DNA of 64,000 nucleotides from Cyanobacteria bacterium REEB459 (GCA_018970085.1 JAGWXD010000014.1:1-64000); one strand, 5' to 3'; positions 26,453 through 35,547 are shown, counted from the stretch's first letter. Numbers and translations: made by a program. The notes: generated by a model not told the origin, from the sequence alone.

Positions 26453-28006
26453 CTAGAAAGGGGTAACGGCACTGGCCAGGGCATAGGCAGAGGCTGATTC
26501 AGGGTTAGCCGGCCCCATCGTGCCATCGATGATGTCCAGCGACGGCAAGGGCAGAGCGGCTATCATCGCCGTCGCTGTGGGCTCAGCCCATTTGATTAGC
26601 CAATTGGGCTGGACCCCGAGAAAGAAAATCAGCACTGCCAGCACAAAGGCCGGCAGTTTTTCGGCAAAGGTGACCTGGGGAAAATAGGCAATGGCGTTGT
26701 CCAACTTGCCAAAGCAGGTACGGTTCAGCAGAATCACAAAGTAGACCGCCGTCAAACCGGTACCCACTACCCCCAGCAGAGTCTGCACAGGGTAGGTGGC
26801 GTAGCTGCCCTGGAACACCAGAAACTCGGTGACGAACCCCACCAGCCCCGGAATGCCGGCGCTGGCCATGCCCCCCAACACCAGCAGGGCGCTCACCATG
26901 GGTAACCCCCGAATCGGATTCATTAGGCCGTTGAGCACATCTAGCTCCCGGGTCCCCGCCTTGGCTTCGATCACCCCCACCAAATGGAACAAAATCGCCA
27001 GAATCAAACCATGGGAGACCATCTGGGTGACTGAGCCAGTTAGGGCCAGATCAGTCATGGCCGCCCCCCCCAGCAGGACGTAGCCCATATGACCAATGGA
27101 GCTGTAGGCCACCATGCGCTTGATATCCTTTTGGGCGATCGCCGTTACCGCTCCGTAGATCAAGCTCACCGCCGCCCACACCGCCAAGTAGGGAGAAATT
27201 TGCGCCCACATGTCGGGAAACAACCCCAAACCAAAGCGAAATAACCCATAGGTTCCCAACTTGGCCAGCACCCCTCCCAGCATCATGGCCACCGGGGTCG
27301 AGGCCGACACGTAGGTATCGGGTAACCAGGTATGGAAAGGCACCAGGGGAATCTTGATACCAAAGGCTACCAACAGCAGCCCCAGTAAGATTAACTGCCA
27401 GCTAGCGGGCAAGTTATGGTTGAGTACAGCCTGGTAACTAAAGTCGGTAGCCCCGCTGATCCAGGTAATACCCAGGAAACTGGCCAGCATTAAAGCACCG
27501 GAGAGGGCCGTATAAATCAGAAATTTGGTAGCAGCATAGGTCTTTTTACCATCGCCCCAGATGGCGATTAACAGGTAAAGAGGAATCAGTTCAATTTCGT
27601 AAAGCAAAAAGAACAGCAGCAGATTTTGGGCCAGAAAGGCTCCGGCCACCCCAGCACTAACCAGCAGTAACAGACTATAAAATAGGCGGGGTCGAATGAT
27701 ATTCTGAGGGCTGCTTAGCACAGCAATCAGAGTAATCAGACTATTCAACGCCACCATCAATAAAGACAACCCATCTAAACTGAGTTCGTAACTCAGACCC
27801 AGCAACGGTAGCCAGGGCAGAAACTCATGGAACTGAAAACCTCCCAGCGATAGATCAAACTGGGTAAATAGCCAGAGAGTCCAGAGCAAAGCCAGGCCGG
27901 AGCTAAGGGTAGCCCCCTTACGAACCTGCTGGCCAGCCAGAGCACCTGGCCAGCAGCCAATCACCAGAGCAGCCAACAGGGGAATCAGAATCAGGGAAGT
28001 GAGCAT
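26453..28006 (-). CDS. ndhD: NAD(P)H-quinone oxidoreductase subunit 4, CO2-uptake type (NdhD3/D4)
   Basis: NdhD is a proton-pumping antiporter-like membrane subunit at the distal end of the NDH-1 arm. The 517-residue protein has about 14 hydrophobic helices and the strongly conserved segments LLYEIELIPLYLLIAIWG, VPFHTWLPDTYVSASTPVAMML and AQKDIKRMVAYSSIGHMGYV, which hold the pump's lysine and histidine residues. With ndhF upstream (93-bp gap) and chp nearby, this is the CO2-uptake variant and not the respiratory NdhD1/D2. D3 and D4 cannot be separated with confidence here. Confidence 0.93.
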   Translation of the reverse strand: MLTSLILIPLLAALVIGCWPGALAGQQVRKGATLSSGLALLWTLWLFTQFDLSLGGFQFHEFLPWLPLLGLSYELSLDGLSLLMVALNSLITLIAVLSSPQNIIRPRLFYSLLLLVSAGVAGAFLAQNLLLFFLLYEIELIPLYLLIAIWGDGKKTYAATKFLIYTALSGALMLASFLGITWISGATDFSYQAVLNHNLPASWQLILLGLLLVAFGIKIPLVPFHTWLPDTYVSASTPVAMMLGGVLAKLGTYGLFRFGLGLFPDMWAQISPYLAVWAAVSLIYGAVTAIAQKDIKRMVAYSSIGHMGYVLLGGAAMTDLALTGSVTQMVSHGLILAILFHLVGVIEAKAGTRELDVLNGLMNPIRGLPMVSALLVLGGMASAGIPGLVGFVTEFLVFQGSYATYPVQTLLGVVGTGLTAVYFVILLNRTCFGKLDNAIAYFPQVTFAEKLPAFVLAVLIFFLGVQPNWLIKWAEPTATAMIAALPLPSLDIIDGTMGPANPESASAYALASAVTPF

Positions 28007-28099
28007 GGTTAACAGACCTGTAAGTGACTCAAAAAAATGGGATAGTCAATCCCTTAACACCGTCAATAATCGGCAACCAGGCTGGGTGCCGGGGCTAAA

Positions 28100-29953
28100 C
28101 TACAGAAATAGTCCCAGATACTGCCAGGTCATCAGCATGGCCAGCAGGGCCACCCCCAGGGCAATAGTCAGCACATAAAATTGCAGTCGTCCCGTATTAC
28201 CGTATTTGAGAGTTTCTCCGCTAAATAGGGATGCGACCCCAACCAGGTTGACCAGGCCATCAACCACATAGCGGTCCAGCCAGTCAGTCGTTTTAGACAA
28301 TAGGTCAATGGCTAAAACAAAGGTGTTCCGATAGATCTTGGGGGTATAGAAGTCATAGGCCAGCAGGTTTTGCAACGACTTCTGAACTAACCTGGCAGGA
28401 TTTTGGACTAACCGATTGACATATAGCAGGGTGCCAATACCCGCCCCTAAAACACTGGACCAAGTCAGTAACAGCACCATATCTTGATTGACCTCAGCCC
28501 AGGCAGGCAGGAGATGAAACTGAGCCATCACCAGAGGTAAATGGAGGGCAAATCCCCCAGTAATGGCCATAGGCATCACAATTAACCAGATCGGCTCAGG
28601 AGCCCGGGTGGTCATAGACTGGGGCTTACCGGCAAAGATTAAACCGATTAATCGAGCAAGGCTAAAGGCTGCTAGCCAGTTCACCCCAATCACGATGGCA
28701 GCTAGACCAACCTGATGGCTTTGCCACAGACCTGAGACTAAAGCGAGCATTGCCCAAAATCCTCCTAGGGGAGGCAGAGCCACCAGGCCAAGGGCACCAA
28801 TGACCATAGCCAAACCGGTAATGGGCCGTCGACTAGCCAGACCCCCCATCTGGGTGATGTCCTGAGTGATTACAGTAAAGGCAATTGAGCCAGACCCCAT
28901 GACCAGGGCTGCCATGGCCAGACCATAACTGAGGGCGAGGGCGAGGGCGACCTGGGGCTGTTGGCTACCAATGGCAATAAACATCAGCCCCATGTAGGCG
29001 CTACCTAAATAGGAAAGCACCCGTTTAATATCTATCTGGGCAGCAGAAATCAAGGTCGCTCCCATGGCTGTTACCGCCCCTACAGCAATGGTAAAGGTGA
29101 GGGCAACGGGAGACAGGGAAATGACTGGTTCTAGCTTGAAGAGAACCCAGATGCCAGTGGTAATCACCACGCTGTTGCGCAGAATGGTACTGGGCAGCGG
29201 CCCCTCCATGGCTTCATCGAGCCACAGGTGTAGAGGAAACTGGGCACACTTACTCATCGGCCCGGCCACCAGGGCCATGCCAATCAACGCCATCAGAGCG
29301 GGGTCTACCTGGGCTTCTTGGGCCCAGGCGGCCAGCTCTCGAAAGTCCCAAGTATGGGCCAGGGGATAGATAGCCAGCACCCCCATGAGCAGCACCAGAT
29401 CGCCCACCCGCTTAGTCAGGAAGGCATCGCGAGCGCCGGTCACCACCAGAGACTGGTTGTACCAGAATCCCACCAGCAGGTAAGTACCCAGGGTCAGAAT
29501 TTCCAGCAGCATGTAGTCAAAGAGCAGGGAATTGCAAAGAGCCAAGGCACACATGCCGGCTTCAAAGAGGGCCATCATAGTAAAGAATCGACCCCAACCC
29601 CAATCCATTTCCATATAGCCCACAGCGTAAACCTGGGCCAGTAAATTCAGGCTGGTGATTAGCACGCAGGCTCCCAGGGTAACCGCAGAAGCCTCGAAGG
29701 GAATAGTTAACTGCAGCCCCGGTGCCTGCAACCAGGGAATAAAGAAGAACTGGGCAGAGGACTGGCCCCAAATCCCTAGAAAAGCCGCAAGGCTATGCAA
29801 CAGAGCCAGAGCCGTCATTAAGATATTGACGTAACCGGCAGGCCGGGGACCGGTGCGACGAATGATGGTGGGCAGCCAGGGAATGGTTAGCAGCGCACCA
29901 AGCAAGGGATAGAGGGGAATCAACCAGCTAGTTTGAGCCAGAATTGGGGTCAT
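28100..29953 (-). CDS. ndhF: NAD(P)H-quinone oxidoreductase subunit 5, CO2-uptake type (NdhF3/F4)
   Basis: NdhF is the terminal antiporter-like subunit, with the long lateral helix, of NDH-1. In CO2-uptake complexes it carries the Chp/Cup protein. The 617-residue protein shows YMEMDWGWGRFF, LEILTLGTYLLVGFWYNQSLVVTGARDAFLTKRVGD and KCAQFPLHLWLDEAMEGP, all typical of the F3/F4 branch. I use the ATG at 29953 (MTPILAQTSW); one seven codons upstream adds MFSRTCP, which is not family-like. It heads the ndhF-ndhD unit, with its promoter in the 429-bp gap shared with the divergent prenyl synthase gene. Confidence 0.94.
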   Translation of the reverse strand: MTPILAQTSWLIPLYPLLGALLTIPWLPTIIRRTGPRPAGYVNILMTALALLHSLAAFLGIWGQSSAQFFFIPWLQAPGLQLTIPFEASAVTLGACVLITSLNLLAQVYAVGYMEMDWGWGRFFTMMALFEAGMCALALCNSLLFDYMLLEILTLGTYLLVGFWYNQSLVVTGARDAFLTKRVGDLVLLMGVLAIYPLAHTWDFRELAAWAQEAQVDPALMALIGMALVAGPMSKCAQFPLHLWLDEAMEGPLPSTILRNSVVITTGIWVLFKLEPVISLSPVALTFTIAVGAVTAMGATLISAAQIDIKRVLSYLGSAYMGLMFIAIGSQQPQVALALALSYGLAMAALVMGSGSIAFTVITQDITQMGGLASRRPITGLAMVIGALGLVALPPLGGFWAMLALVSGLWQSHQVGLAAIVIGVNWLAAFSLARLIGLIFAGKPQSMTTRAPEPIWLIVMPMAITGGFALHLPLVMAQFHLLPAWAEVNQDMVLLLTWSSVLGAGIGTLLYVNRLVQNPARLVQKSLQNLLAYDFYTPKIYRNTFVLAIDLLSKTTDWLDRYVVDGLVNLVGVASLFSGETLKYGNTGRLQFYVLTIALGVALLAMLMTWQYLGLFL

Positions 29954-30382
29954 AGGGCAGGTCCTGGAGAACACCGATAAAGAGGGTTAATAAGGATGCA
30001 CAGCCAAGGCAAGTGAATTAAGAGTCTGTAAAACCCTGAATTGAATTGATCGCTTTCTAGTCTTTAGTTAGTTTTGATAGACTTAAACCTATCTCTTACC
30101 TTGAGTGTACCTGAGGCTGCACCCAAAGAAAAGAGCTCGATTGATTTAGGCCAATTTGATTTTTAAGGGTGATTGATAATTTTCAATAATATGGTTCTAT
30201 CAGACCCCCCAGAAGGGGGCGATCGCATTACCGGCGTTCTGCCCTCAGGGGTAAGGTTAGGAGCGGGCATCGCCAACCTGGCTAAAAAGCTGGGGCCGAG
30301 CCGGCACTTGTTCTGGGGTTGGCTTAGAATAACGGTAGACTATGTAAACAAACGTAACTTATAACGCCTTTGCCGGTTGTCC
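29954..30382. promoter_or_regulatory. Divergent intergenic region between ndhF and prenyl synthase
   Basis: This gap of about 430 bp holds no gene I can support. A 63-codon open frame at 30173-30364 has no ribosome site and no recognisable similarity. It is AT-rich near 30040-30190, with repeated TTGAT words and one 5-6-5 inverted repeat (ATTGA at 30172, TCAAT at 30183). One TTA-N8-TAA word occurs at 30018-30031. A small GC hairpin (CCCCC/GGGGG, 30205-30219) lies on the prenyl synthase side. These could include LysR-type operator sites for the CO2-uptake genes, but none is decisive. Confidence 0.4.
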
Positions 30383-31354
30383 ATGACTTCAGTGACTTCT
30401 CTCTTTGCGCCGGTTGAGACCGATCTTGACCTGCTAACTGACAATCTCAAGGGGTTGGTAGGAACGCGGCATCCCATTCTCTCGGCCGCTGCCGAACATT
30501 TGTTTGGGGCCGGGGGTAAGCGCGTTCGGCCGGCCATTGTGTTGTTGCTGGCGAAGGCAATCTTACCCGGCCAGGATATTTCTGCTAAGCACAGGCGACT
30601 GGCGGAAATTACCGAAATGATCCATACCGCCAGTCTGGTTCACGACGATGTGGTTGATGAGTCAGCTGTGCGTCGGGGAGTGCCGACGGTACATAGTAGT
30701 TTTGGTAATCGCATCGCTGTTCTGGCGGGGGATTTTCTGTTTGCCCAGTCTTCCTGGTATTTGGCTAATCTGGATAACCTTAGGGTGGTTAAACTGCTGT
30801 CTCAGGTAATTATGGATCTGGCTGAAGGGGAAATTCAGCAGGGGCTTAATCGCTTTGACAGCAGTCTATCTATGCAGGCCTACTTGGATAAGAGTTACTT
30901 TAAGACCGCCTCCCTAATTGCCAATAGTGCCATGGCCGCCGGGGTATTAAGTAATCTTCCCGAGGCTACGATTAACCAACTCTATGCCTACGGTCGCCAT
31001 CTGGGTCTGGCGTTTCAAGTGGTAGACGATATTCTAGACTTCACTGGTTCTGATGAGAGTTTAGGGAAGCCAGCCTGTTCCGATCTTAAGAACGGTCATT
31101 TGACTGCTCCTGTGCTCTACGCCATGGGTCAGCATCCTGGGCTGGCTACCTTGATTGATCGAGAGTTTTCCCAGGCTGGAGACTTTGACCAGGCCCTTGA
31201 GTTGATCCATCGTAGTGACGGTATTGCCAAAGCCCGGGAACTGGCCGCACAGCAGGCCCAGTCAGCGATCGCGTGCCTGGAATGTTTACCCGCTTCTGAG
31301 GCTCAAACAGCCCTGGTAAATATGGTCGATTATGTACTGCGGCGGATATCCTAG
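30383..31354 (+). CDS. sds: Long-chain polyprenyl diphosphate synthase (probable solanesyl diphosphate synthase)
   Basis: The enzyme lengthens isoprenoid chains by trans condensation, giving the side chain for plastoquinone. The 323-residue protein has the first Asp-rich motif HDDVVDES (Asp88, Asp89, Asp92) and second motif VVDDILDF, plus GGKRVRPAIVLL at the substrate site. Small residues just before the first motif (HTASLVHDD) are typical of long-chain synthases such as SDS. The ATG at 30383 is preferred over a TTG two codons earlier. It is followed after about 50 bp by a sugar kinase gene on the same strand. Confidence 0.9.
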   Translation: MTSVTSLFAPVETDLDLLTDNLKGLVGTRHPILSAAAEHLFGAGGKRVRPAIVLLLAKAILPGQDISAKHRRLAEITEMIHTASLVHDDVVDESAVRRGVPTVHSSFGNRIAVLAGDFLFAQSSWYLANLDNLRVVKLLSQVIMDLAEGEIQQGLNRFDSSLSMQAYLDKSYFKTASLIANSAMAAGVLSNLPEATINQLYAYGRHLGLAFQVVDDILDFTGSDESLGKPACSDLKNGHLTAPVLYAMGQHPGLATLIDREFSQAGDFDQALELIHRSDGIAKARELAAQQAQSAIACLECLPASEAQTALVNMVDYVLRRIS

Positions 31355-31404
31355 AGCCGTAGCTCTGAGGCTACAAATAGGGGCTTGGAGGATTGCTTAA
31401 ACCC

Positions 31405-32388
31405 ATGGTCACAGCGGTTATTTGCCTGGGAGAATGCCTGATCGACCGGATTTTCCATCGTTACAACCATAACCATCCCAGTTCCCCCTTTTGGGTGGAT
31501 TATCCCGGCGGTGCCCCCGCCAATGTGGCGGTGGGGCTGGCCCGGCTAGGGACTCCGGTGCGGTTTATTGGCTGTTTGGGGCGAGATCGGGCTGGAGACG
31601 GCTTACTGTCTGCTCTACAGGCCGCTGGGGTGAATTGTGTGGGCGTGCAGCGATCTACTCGATGGCCTACCCGGGTGGTATTGGTGCGCCGTGATCAGAG
31701 CGGCGAAAGGTGCTTTGTGGGATTTAGCCAGCCTGATCTAGAGGCTGTGGCCGACGCCCATCTACAGGTGCAAGCACTGCAGGCAGACTGGTTTAAAGCC
31801 GCCAATTATCTGGTAATGGGTACGCTAGGATTGGCCTATGGGCCAGTCCGGGAGACTATGGAACAGGCTCTGGCCTGGGCTCAGCAGTACGCCCTGACTA
31901 CGGTGATAGACGTCAATTGGCGACCGGCTTTCTGGCCTCAACCCAGCCTGGCAGATCCTCTCATTCGGGCCTGGCTGCAGCGAGTGGATATCTTGAAATT
32001 AAATCACACCGAAGCCAGATGGCTCTTTCAAAGCGGCGATCCAAAGGTGATTCTGAACCAGTTAGAGCAGGCCAGGGCGGTACTGGTAACAGCGGGGGCC
32101 GAGGGCTGCAACTACGCCACCGCCACCCTGCAGGGGCATATTCCTGCTTTTTCCGTAGAATGCGAAGATAGCACTGGCGCTGGGGATAGTTTTCTGGCGG
32201 GCTTTATACATCAACTTTGTCTTCAGGGGCCGGACCTGATTAACCAGGGCGATGCCCTCAGGACCGCCCTGCGCTACGCCTGCGCCGCTGGAGCGCTGAC
32301 CACCACCTTACCCGGGGCCATGGCCGCCCAACCGGATGCCTCCACCCTGCAGGCCTTTCTCTATCTGCACCCCGCCCCTAGTCCCTGA
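31405..32388 (+). CDS. PfkB-family carbohydrate kinase (probable fructokinase)
   Basis: This 327-residue ribokinase-fold enzyme transfers phosphate from ATP to a sugar. The N-terminal motif YPGGAPANVAVGLARLG and the C-terminal motif DSTGAGDSFLAGF, with the catalytic Asp, are both complete. The closest-looking members are fructokinases, although the sugar cannot be proven from sequence. I start at the ATG at 31405 (MVTAVICLGE), which begins the first beta strand. It sits between the prenyl synthase and a CYTH gene (11-bp gap), probably in one transcription unit. Confidence 0.88.
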   Translation: MVTAVICLGECLIDRIFHRYNHNHPSSPFWVDYPGGAPANVAVGLARLGTPVRFIGCLGRDRAGDGLLSALQAAGVNCVGVQRSTRWPTRVVLVRRDQSGERCFVGFSQPDLEAVADAHLQVQALQADWFKAANYLVMGTLGLAYGPVRETMEQALAWAQQYALTTVIDVNWRPAFWPQPSLADPLIRAWLQRVDILKLNHTEARWLFQSGDPKVILNQLEQARAVLVTAGAEGCNYATATLQGHIPAFSVECEDSTGAGDSFLAGFIHQLCLQGPDLINQGDALRTALRYACAAGALTTTLPGAMAAQPDASTLQAFLYLHPAPSP

Positions 32389-32399
32389 CTATCCTGGTT

Positions 32400-32864
32400 A
32401 TGGCCATAGAAATTGAACGGAAGTTTCTGGTTAAAGACGATTCCTGGCGTTCTGGTACCCCTGGCTTACTGCTGCGCCAGGGCTATCTGCCAACTCGTAA
32501 TCAGGTAACGGTACGGGTCAGGGTGGTGGGGCATCAGGCCTACTTGACCTTAAAGGGGCCCGCCCAGGGGCTGGCCAGACCAGAGTTTGAGTATCCGATT
32601 CCCCTGGAAGATGGGGTGATCTTGCTAGAGACTCTGTGCCAGTTGCCTTTGATTGAGAAGTACCGCTATCGCCTACCCCTGGGACCCGTGGTTTGGGAGG
32701 TAGACGAGTTTCTAGGGGCAAACCAAGGCTTGGTACTGGCGGAAGTAGAGCTCACCACCGCCGATCAACGGATCGAGTTGCCCGGGTGGGTAGGGGATGA
32801 AGTCACCGCTGACCCCCGTTACCTGAATGCCAATTTGGTCCACCATCCCTTTAGCCTATGGTGA
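32400..32864 (+). CDS. CYTH-domain protein (triphosphate tunnel metalloenzyme)
   Basis: The 154-residue protein begins with the hallmark ExExK (EIERK, Glu4, Glu6, Lys8) of the CYTH family. Alternating basic and acidic strands follow, lining a tunnel (TVRVRVVGHQAYLTLKGP and WEVDEFLGANQGLVLAEVEL). Short bacterial members of this size usually hydrolyse tripolyphosphate or other triphosphates and are not adenylate cyclases. The stop codon abuts the stop of the convergent cruG gene with no base between them. Confidence 0.9.
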   Translation: MAIEIERKFLVKDDSWRSGTPGLLLRQGYLPTRNQVTVRVRVVGHQAYLTLKGPAQGLARPEFEYPIPLEDGVILLETLCQLPLIEKYRYRLPLGPVVWEVDEFLGANQGLVLAEVELTTADQRIELPGWVGDEVTADPRYLNANLVHHPFSLW

Positions 32865-34073
32865 TTAAACACCGTAATCTCTACCGCGCCACTGCTTGGG
32901 ACGCTGACGGGCAGAAAGTCCAATTCGTATGACTGCTGCCGGATCCGCTAGGGGCGATAACCAGAAAGCCCACCGCCCGATCGCCGCCGGACAATTGAAG
33001 TCATAGGCAGAGGCGATCGCCCCCTGCAACCCCAGCCGTATCCCCACCAGCAAAATATTCGTAGCCAGCAGTAAATCCAGGGTCAGGCAGCCCTCTAACA
33101 GCCCCAGCTTCAACCCAATCAACAGCGGTAACAACAGCCAGGGTAAACCCTGCACCAGGGCCAGAAAGGCCACATCAGCCCATAGCTCAACCCTGGAGGT
33201 GGCATCTTTGAGGTCGAGGGACCGCCCCCATTCTCGCCAGGTCTCCGCCATTCCCTCATACATCCTCACCTTTACTAGCTGGCAACCATCCCAAAACCCC
33301 ACCTTGGCCCCCTGGGCAGCGGCGTAGCGAGCCAGGGTGACATCATCACAAAAGGAAGACTGAGCCACCTGATATCCTCCCAATTGCTCTAACAGAGCCC
33401 GCCGCACCATAAAACATTGACCATTGGCCATCACCCGACTAGGGCTAGCTGCTGTCGGTCCGGCAGCCCCAAAGCGATAGACCAGGGTAATTAATAGGGC
33501 TGGTTGCAACCAAAACTCTCCAGGGGTTTGGAGAATAAACTGGGGAGCCAGGGATACCAGATCGTAACCCTCAGCCCCCATCGCCCGGGCCAGGGTGCCG
33601 GCTAAAGCGGGGTGGGGCTGGGTATCGGCGTCTATGCCTAAAATCCACTCACTGGCCTCAGAGCTATGGTGAAAGCCATAGTTGAGAGCCCAGGGACGAC
33701 CTACCCAGCCCTGGGGCAGAGGGTCATCGGTGAGTAGACGAATCCGGCGATCGCAGTGCTGATAGGTGTTCACCAAATCCTGGGTACCATCGGTGGAATG
33801 GCTATCAACCACTAAAACCTCCCGTAATTCATAACTCTGGCGGGTCAAGCCCTGCAAACAGGGTTCCAGCCGGTTGACCTCATTTAAAGTGGGCACCACG
33901 ACCGAAACCGTACCCAACTGTTCTGGCAGGGTAACGACCGGACTCAAGGGTGGCCGACGTCGAGCCCCCGGCATCAGGCGGGCCAATAACACCATAGCCA
34001 TGGGTAATTGCAAGCTGAGGCATAGCAGACCCAAACAGCTCAGCCAGGGAAATTGTGAAAATGATGCCACCAA
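32865..34073 (-). CDS. cruG: 2'-O-glycosyltransferase for myxol glycoside (CruG)
   Basis: This is a family 2 glycosyltransferase that attaches a sugar to the 2'-hydroxyl of myxol, giving myxoxanthophyll. In the 402-residue protein an N-terminal membrane helix precedes the GT-A domain (VVVPTLNEVNRLEPCLQGL, LVVDSHSTDGTQD, and ILGIDADTQPHP as the DxD-type metal site). Two or three membrane helices end the protein. The assignment rests on its position 18 bp downstream of cruF, an arrangement known from other cyanobacteria. The sugar donor cannot be told from sequence. Confidence 0.88.
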   Translation of the reverse strand: MVASFSQFPWLSCLGLLCLSLQLPMAMVLLARLMPGARRRPPLSPVVTLPEQLGTVSVVVPTLNEVNRLEPCLQGLTRQSYELREVLVVDSHSTDGTQDLVNTYQHCDRRIRLLTDDPLPQGWVGRPWALNYGFHHSSEASEWILGIDADTQPHPALAGTLARAMGAEGYDLVSLAPQFILQTPGEFWLQPALLITLVYRFGAAGPTAASPSRVMANGQCFMVRRALLEQLGGYQVAQSSFCDDVTLARYAAAQGAKVGFWDGCQLVKVRMYEGMAETWREWGRSLDLKDATSRVELWADVAFLALVQGLPWLLLPLLIGLKLGLLEGCLTLDLLLATNILLVGIRLGLQGAIASAYDFNCPAAIGRWAFWLSPLADPAAVIRIGLSARQRPKQWRGRDYGV

Positions 34074-34091
34074 TACCTTCTCTCCAGCCGG

Positions 34092-35024
34092 TTATTTAAG
34101 GACCACCCCAGCTTCTGGCAAAGAATTATCCAAACCTGGCAAGACCGGTTCAGAGGCCAGCAGGGAGGGACTGGTAGCCAATCTAGAAGTACTGGATAAC
34201 CGCCAACAAATTAAAGCAGGTAGAGCTCCGGTAACAATTCCCATAGCAATGGGAATGTAAAAACCCGCCGCCAAGCTCATCACCAGAGCAAAGGTAAAAT
34301 TACCCAGATACACGATTAAAGGCAATTGCAAAGATTCCCCAGAAGCCTCCGGCTCAACCTTAAGCAGATGCCAGAGACCAGTCCCTACCGCCATGAACAA
34401 AAAGCCCGTACCCAACCAGCCGGCAAAATTTTGATAGGGCATACCAAAAAATTGACCCGGTTGATGCCAATACCAGAAAGGCAGGCTAGTCTGACTCATG
34501 GCCGGATCAAGCACAAAATCCCAAGAGGTCAACAGCACCGAGCCCAGACCCAGGGCCAATAGCACCCGCAGTATCGACTGAGCTCCCCCCGTTGCCAGCC
34601 CACTACGGGCCAACAATAGGGAACACAGACCAAGATAAAACCAGGAGAGGGGAATGGTGAAGGGAACCAGACCAGCAATTTTATAGCCTAAACCGTTGAG
34701 ATAGCTGTAGTGGCCAAAGGGAAAACCCGTACTGGTACCCAACAATTCACTGGCCAGGGAAATAGCGATGGCAGCCAGGGCAAAACTGGCAACGCCCCTG
34801 GCCCCCAGGCTACGATAACCGTAAAGACCCACGGCAATGGCTCCCAAAATGATATAGCCAACGCCACCACCTGCCATGCTCAACTCAAATAACCGCGGGC
34901 CAGCGGGCAACAGACTCAACACTTGGGGGTGAGGAACAACCCACAGCAATCCTGCCAGGCCGAAGGCCATCGCTATTAGGTGGCCGTACAGACAAATGCG
35001 TTCAATGATCAAAAGGTGTCTCAT
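34092..35024 (-). CDS. cruF: Carotenoid 1',2'-hydratase CruF
   Basis: CruF adds water across the 1',2' double bond of acyclic carotenoid ends, on the route from gamma-carotene to myxol. The 310-residue membrane protein has about eight hydrophobic helices and the family segments FELSMAGGGVGYIILG, SELLGTSTGFPFGHYSYL and PFTIPLSWFYLG. The His and Tyr of FGHYSY are conserved in the bacterial hydratase/CruF group. It is the first gene of the cruF-cruG pair. The 523-bp upstream region should contain its promoter. Confidence 0.92.
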   Translation of the reverse strand: MRHLLIIERICLYGHLIAMAFGLAGLLWVVPHPQVLSLLPAGPRLFELSMAGGGVGYIILGAIAVGLYGYRSLGARGVASFALAAIAISLASELLGTSTGFPFGHYSYLNGLGYKIAGLVPFTIPLSWFYLGLCSLLLARSGLATGGAQSILRVLLALGLGSVLLTSWDFVLDPAMSQTSLPFWYWHQPGQFFGMPYQNFAGWLGTGFLFMAVGTGLWHLLKVEPEASGESLQLPLIVYLGNFTFALVMSLAAGFYIPIAMGIVTGALPALICWRLSSTSRLATSPSLLASEPVLPGLDNSLPEAGVVLK

Positions 35025-35547
35025 GGTAAATCCTAAATACTACTTTGAGGGAGAAAAGATTAATCCAGAGCTCCACCCCAGTCAGTAGCTTGAGTAACTT
35101 AATATGCTACGGAAAAATATGCCATTGGGAAGCGGCGATTCAGCACTTTAGCTGCGTCTGGCTGGGCCAGTCCTATCCCTAGAGCAGTACTCAACCCCAT
35201 ACCGTGTTACATCCATCCTCCCTTAAATCATAAGTTTTGTAAACAGATCGGGCCGGTTTGGGCTATGGTTCTGCCGACCATTGGGATGGTCAGGGCTTTT
35301 GATTGCAATCTTAGGTTGCCAAAGACTACAAAATGCTGATCTGAGGGGGGCAGCGGTGTGGATAGGGGATATTCTGGATCCACTTCAAGCCAAACTCCGG
35401 CGAGAAGATCCAACCTTTGCCTAGAGCAGGGCCCCAGGATGCCTGTAAAGCCAGGCTGGAGCTCAGTCTCAACTGCGCAGAACCAACAAAACCAATTAGA
35501 ATTAGAATAAGTTTGGGATATTTAATTAACCAGCTATTGACCAGCCT
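35025..35547. other. Long intergenic region upstream of cruF and the acetyltransferase gene
   Basis: This 523-bp gap lies between two divergent genes. The part near 35480-35540 is AT-rich (TTAGAATTAGAATAAG, then ATTTAATTAACC) and is the likely promoter for the downstream acetyltransferase. The central part has a coding-like open stretch on the plus strand (35281-35424), listed separately. I see no tRNA or strong terminator hairpin in it. Confidence 0.45.
35281..35424 (+). CDS. Possible very small lipoprotein
   Basis: This 47-codon frame could start at a TTG (35281). The N-terminus LGWSGLLIAILGC resembles a short lipoprotein leader ending in a lipobox-like AILGC. It continues QRLQNADLRGAAVWIGDILDPL to a TAG at 35422. 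There is no clear ribosome site and no ATG, so it could also be the remains of a gene. The frame stays open upstream to 35227 without a normal start. Confidence 0.25.
   Translation: MGWSGLLIAILGCQRLQNADLRGAAVWIGDILDPLQAKLRREDPTFA

Noticed and set aside
30173-30364. 63-codon plus-strand frame upstream of the prenyl synthase
   Set aside because: It has no ribosome site and no recognisable family, and it crosses promoter-like sequence and a GC hairpin.
35228-35413. 61-codon minus-strand frame in the gap upstream of the acetyltransferase
   Set aside because: It has no membrane, signal or domain feature and no ribosome site. It is antisense to the slightly better lipoprotein-like frame.
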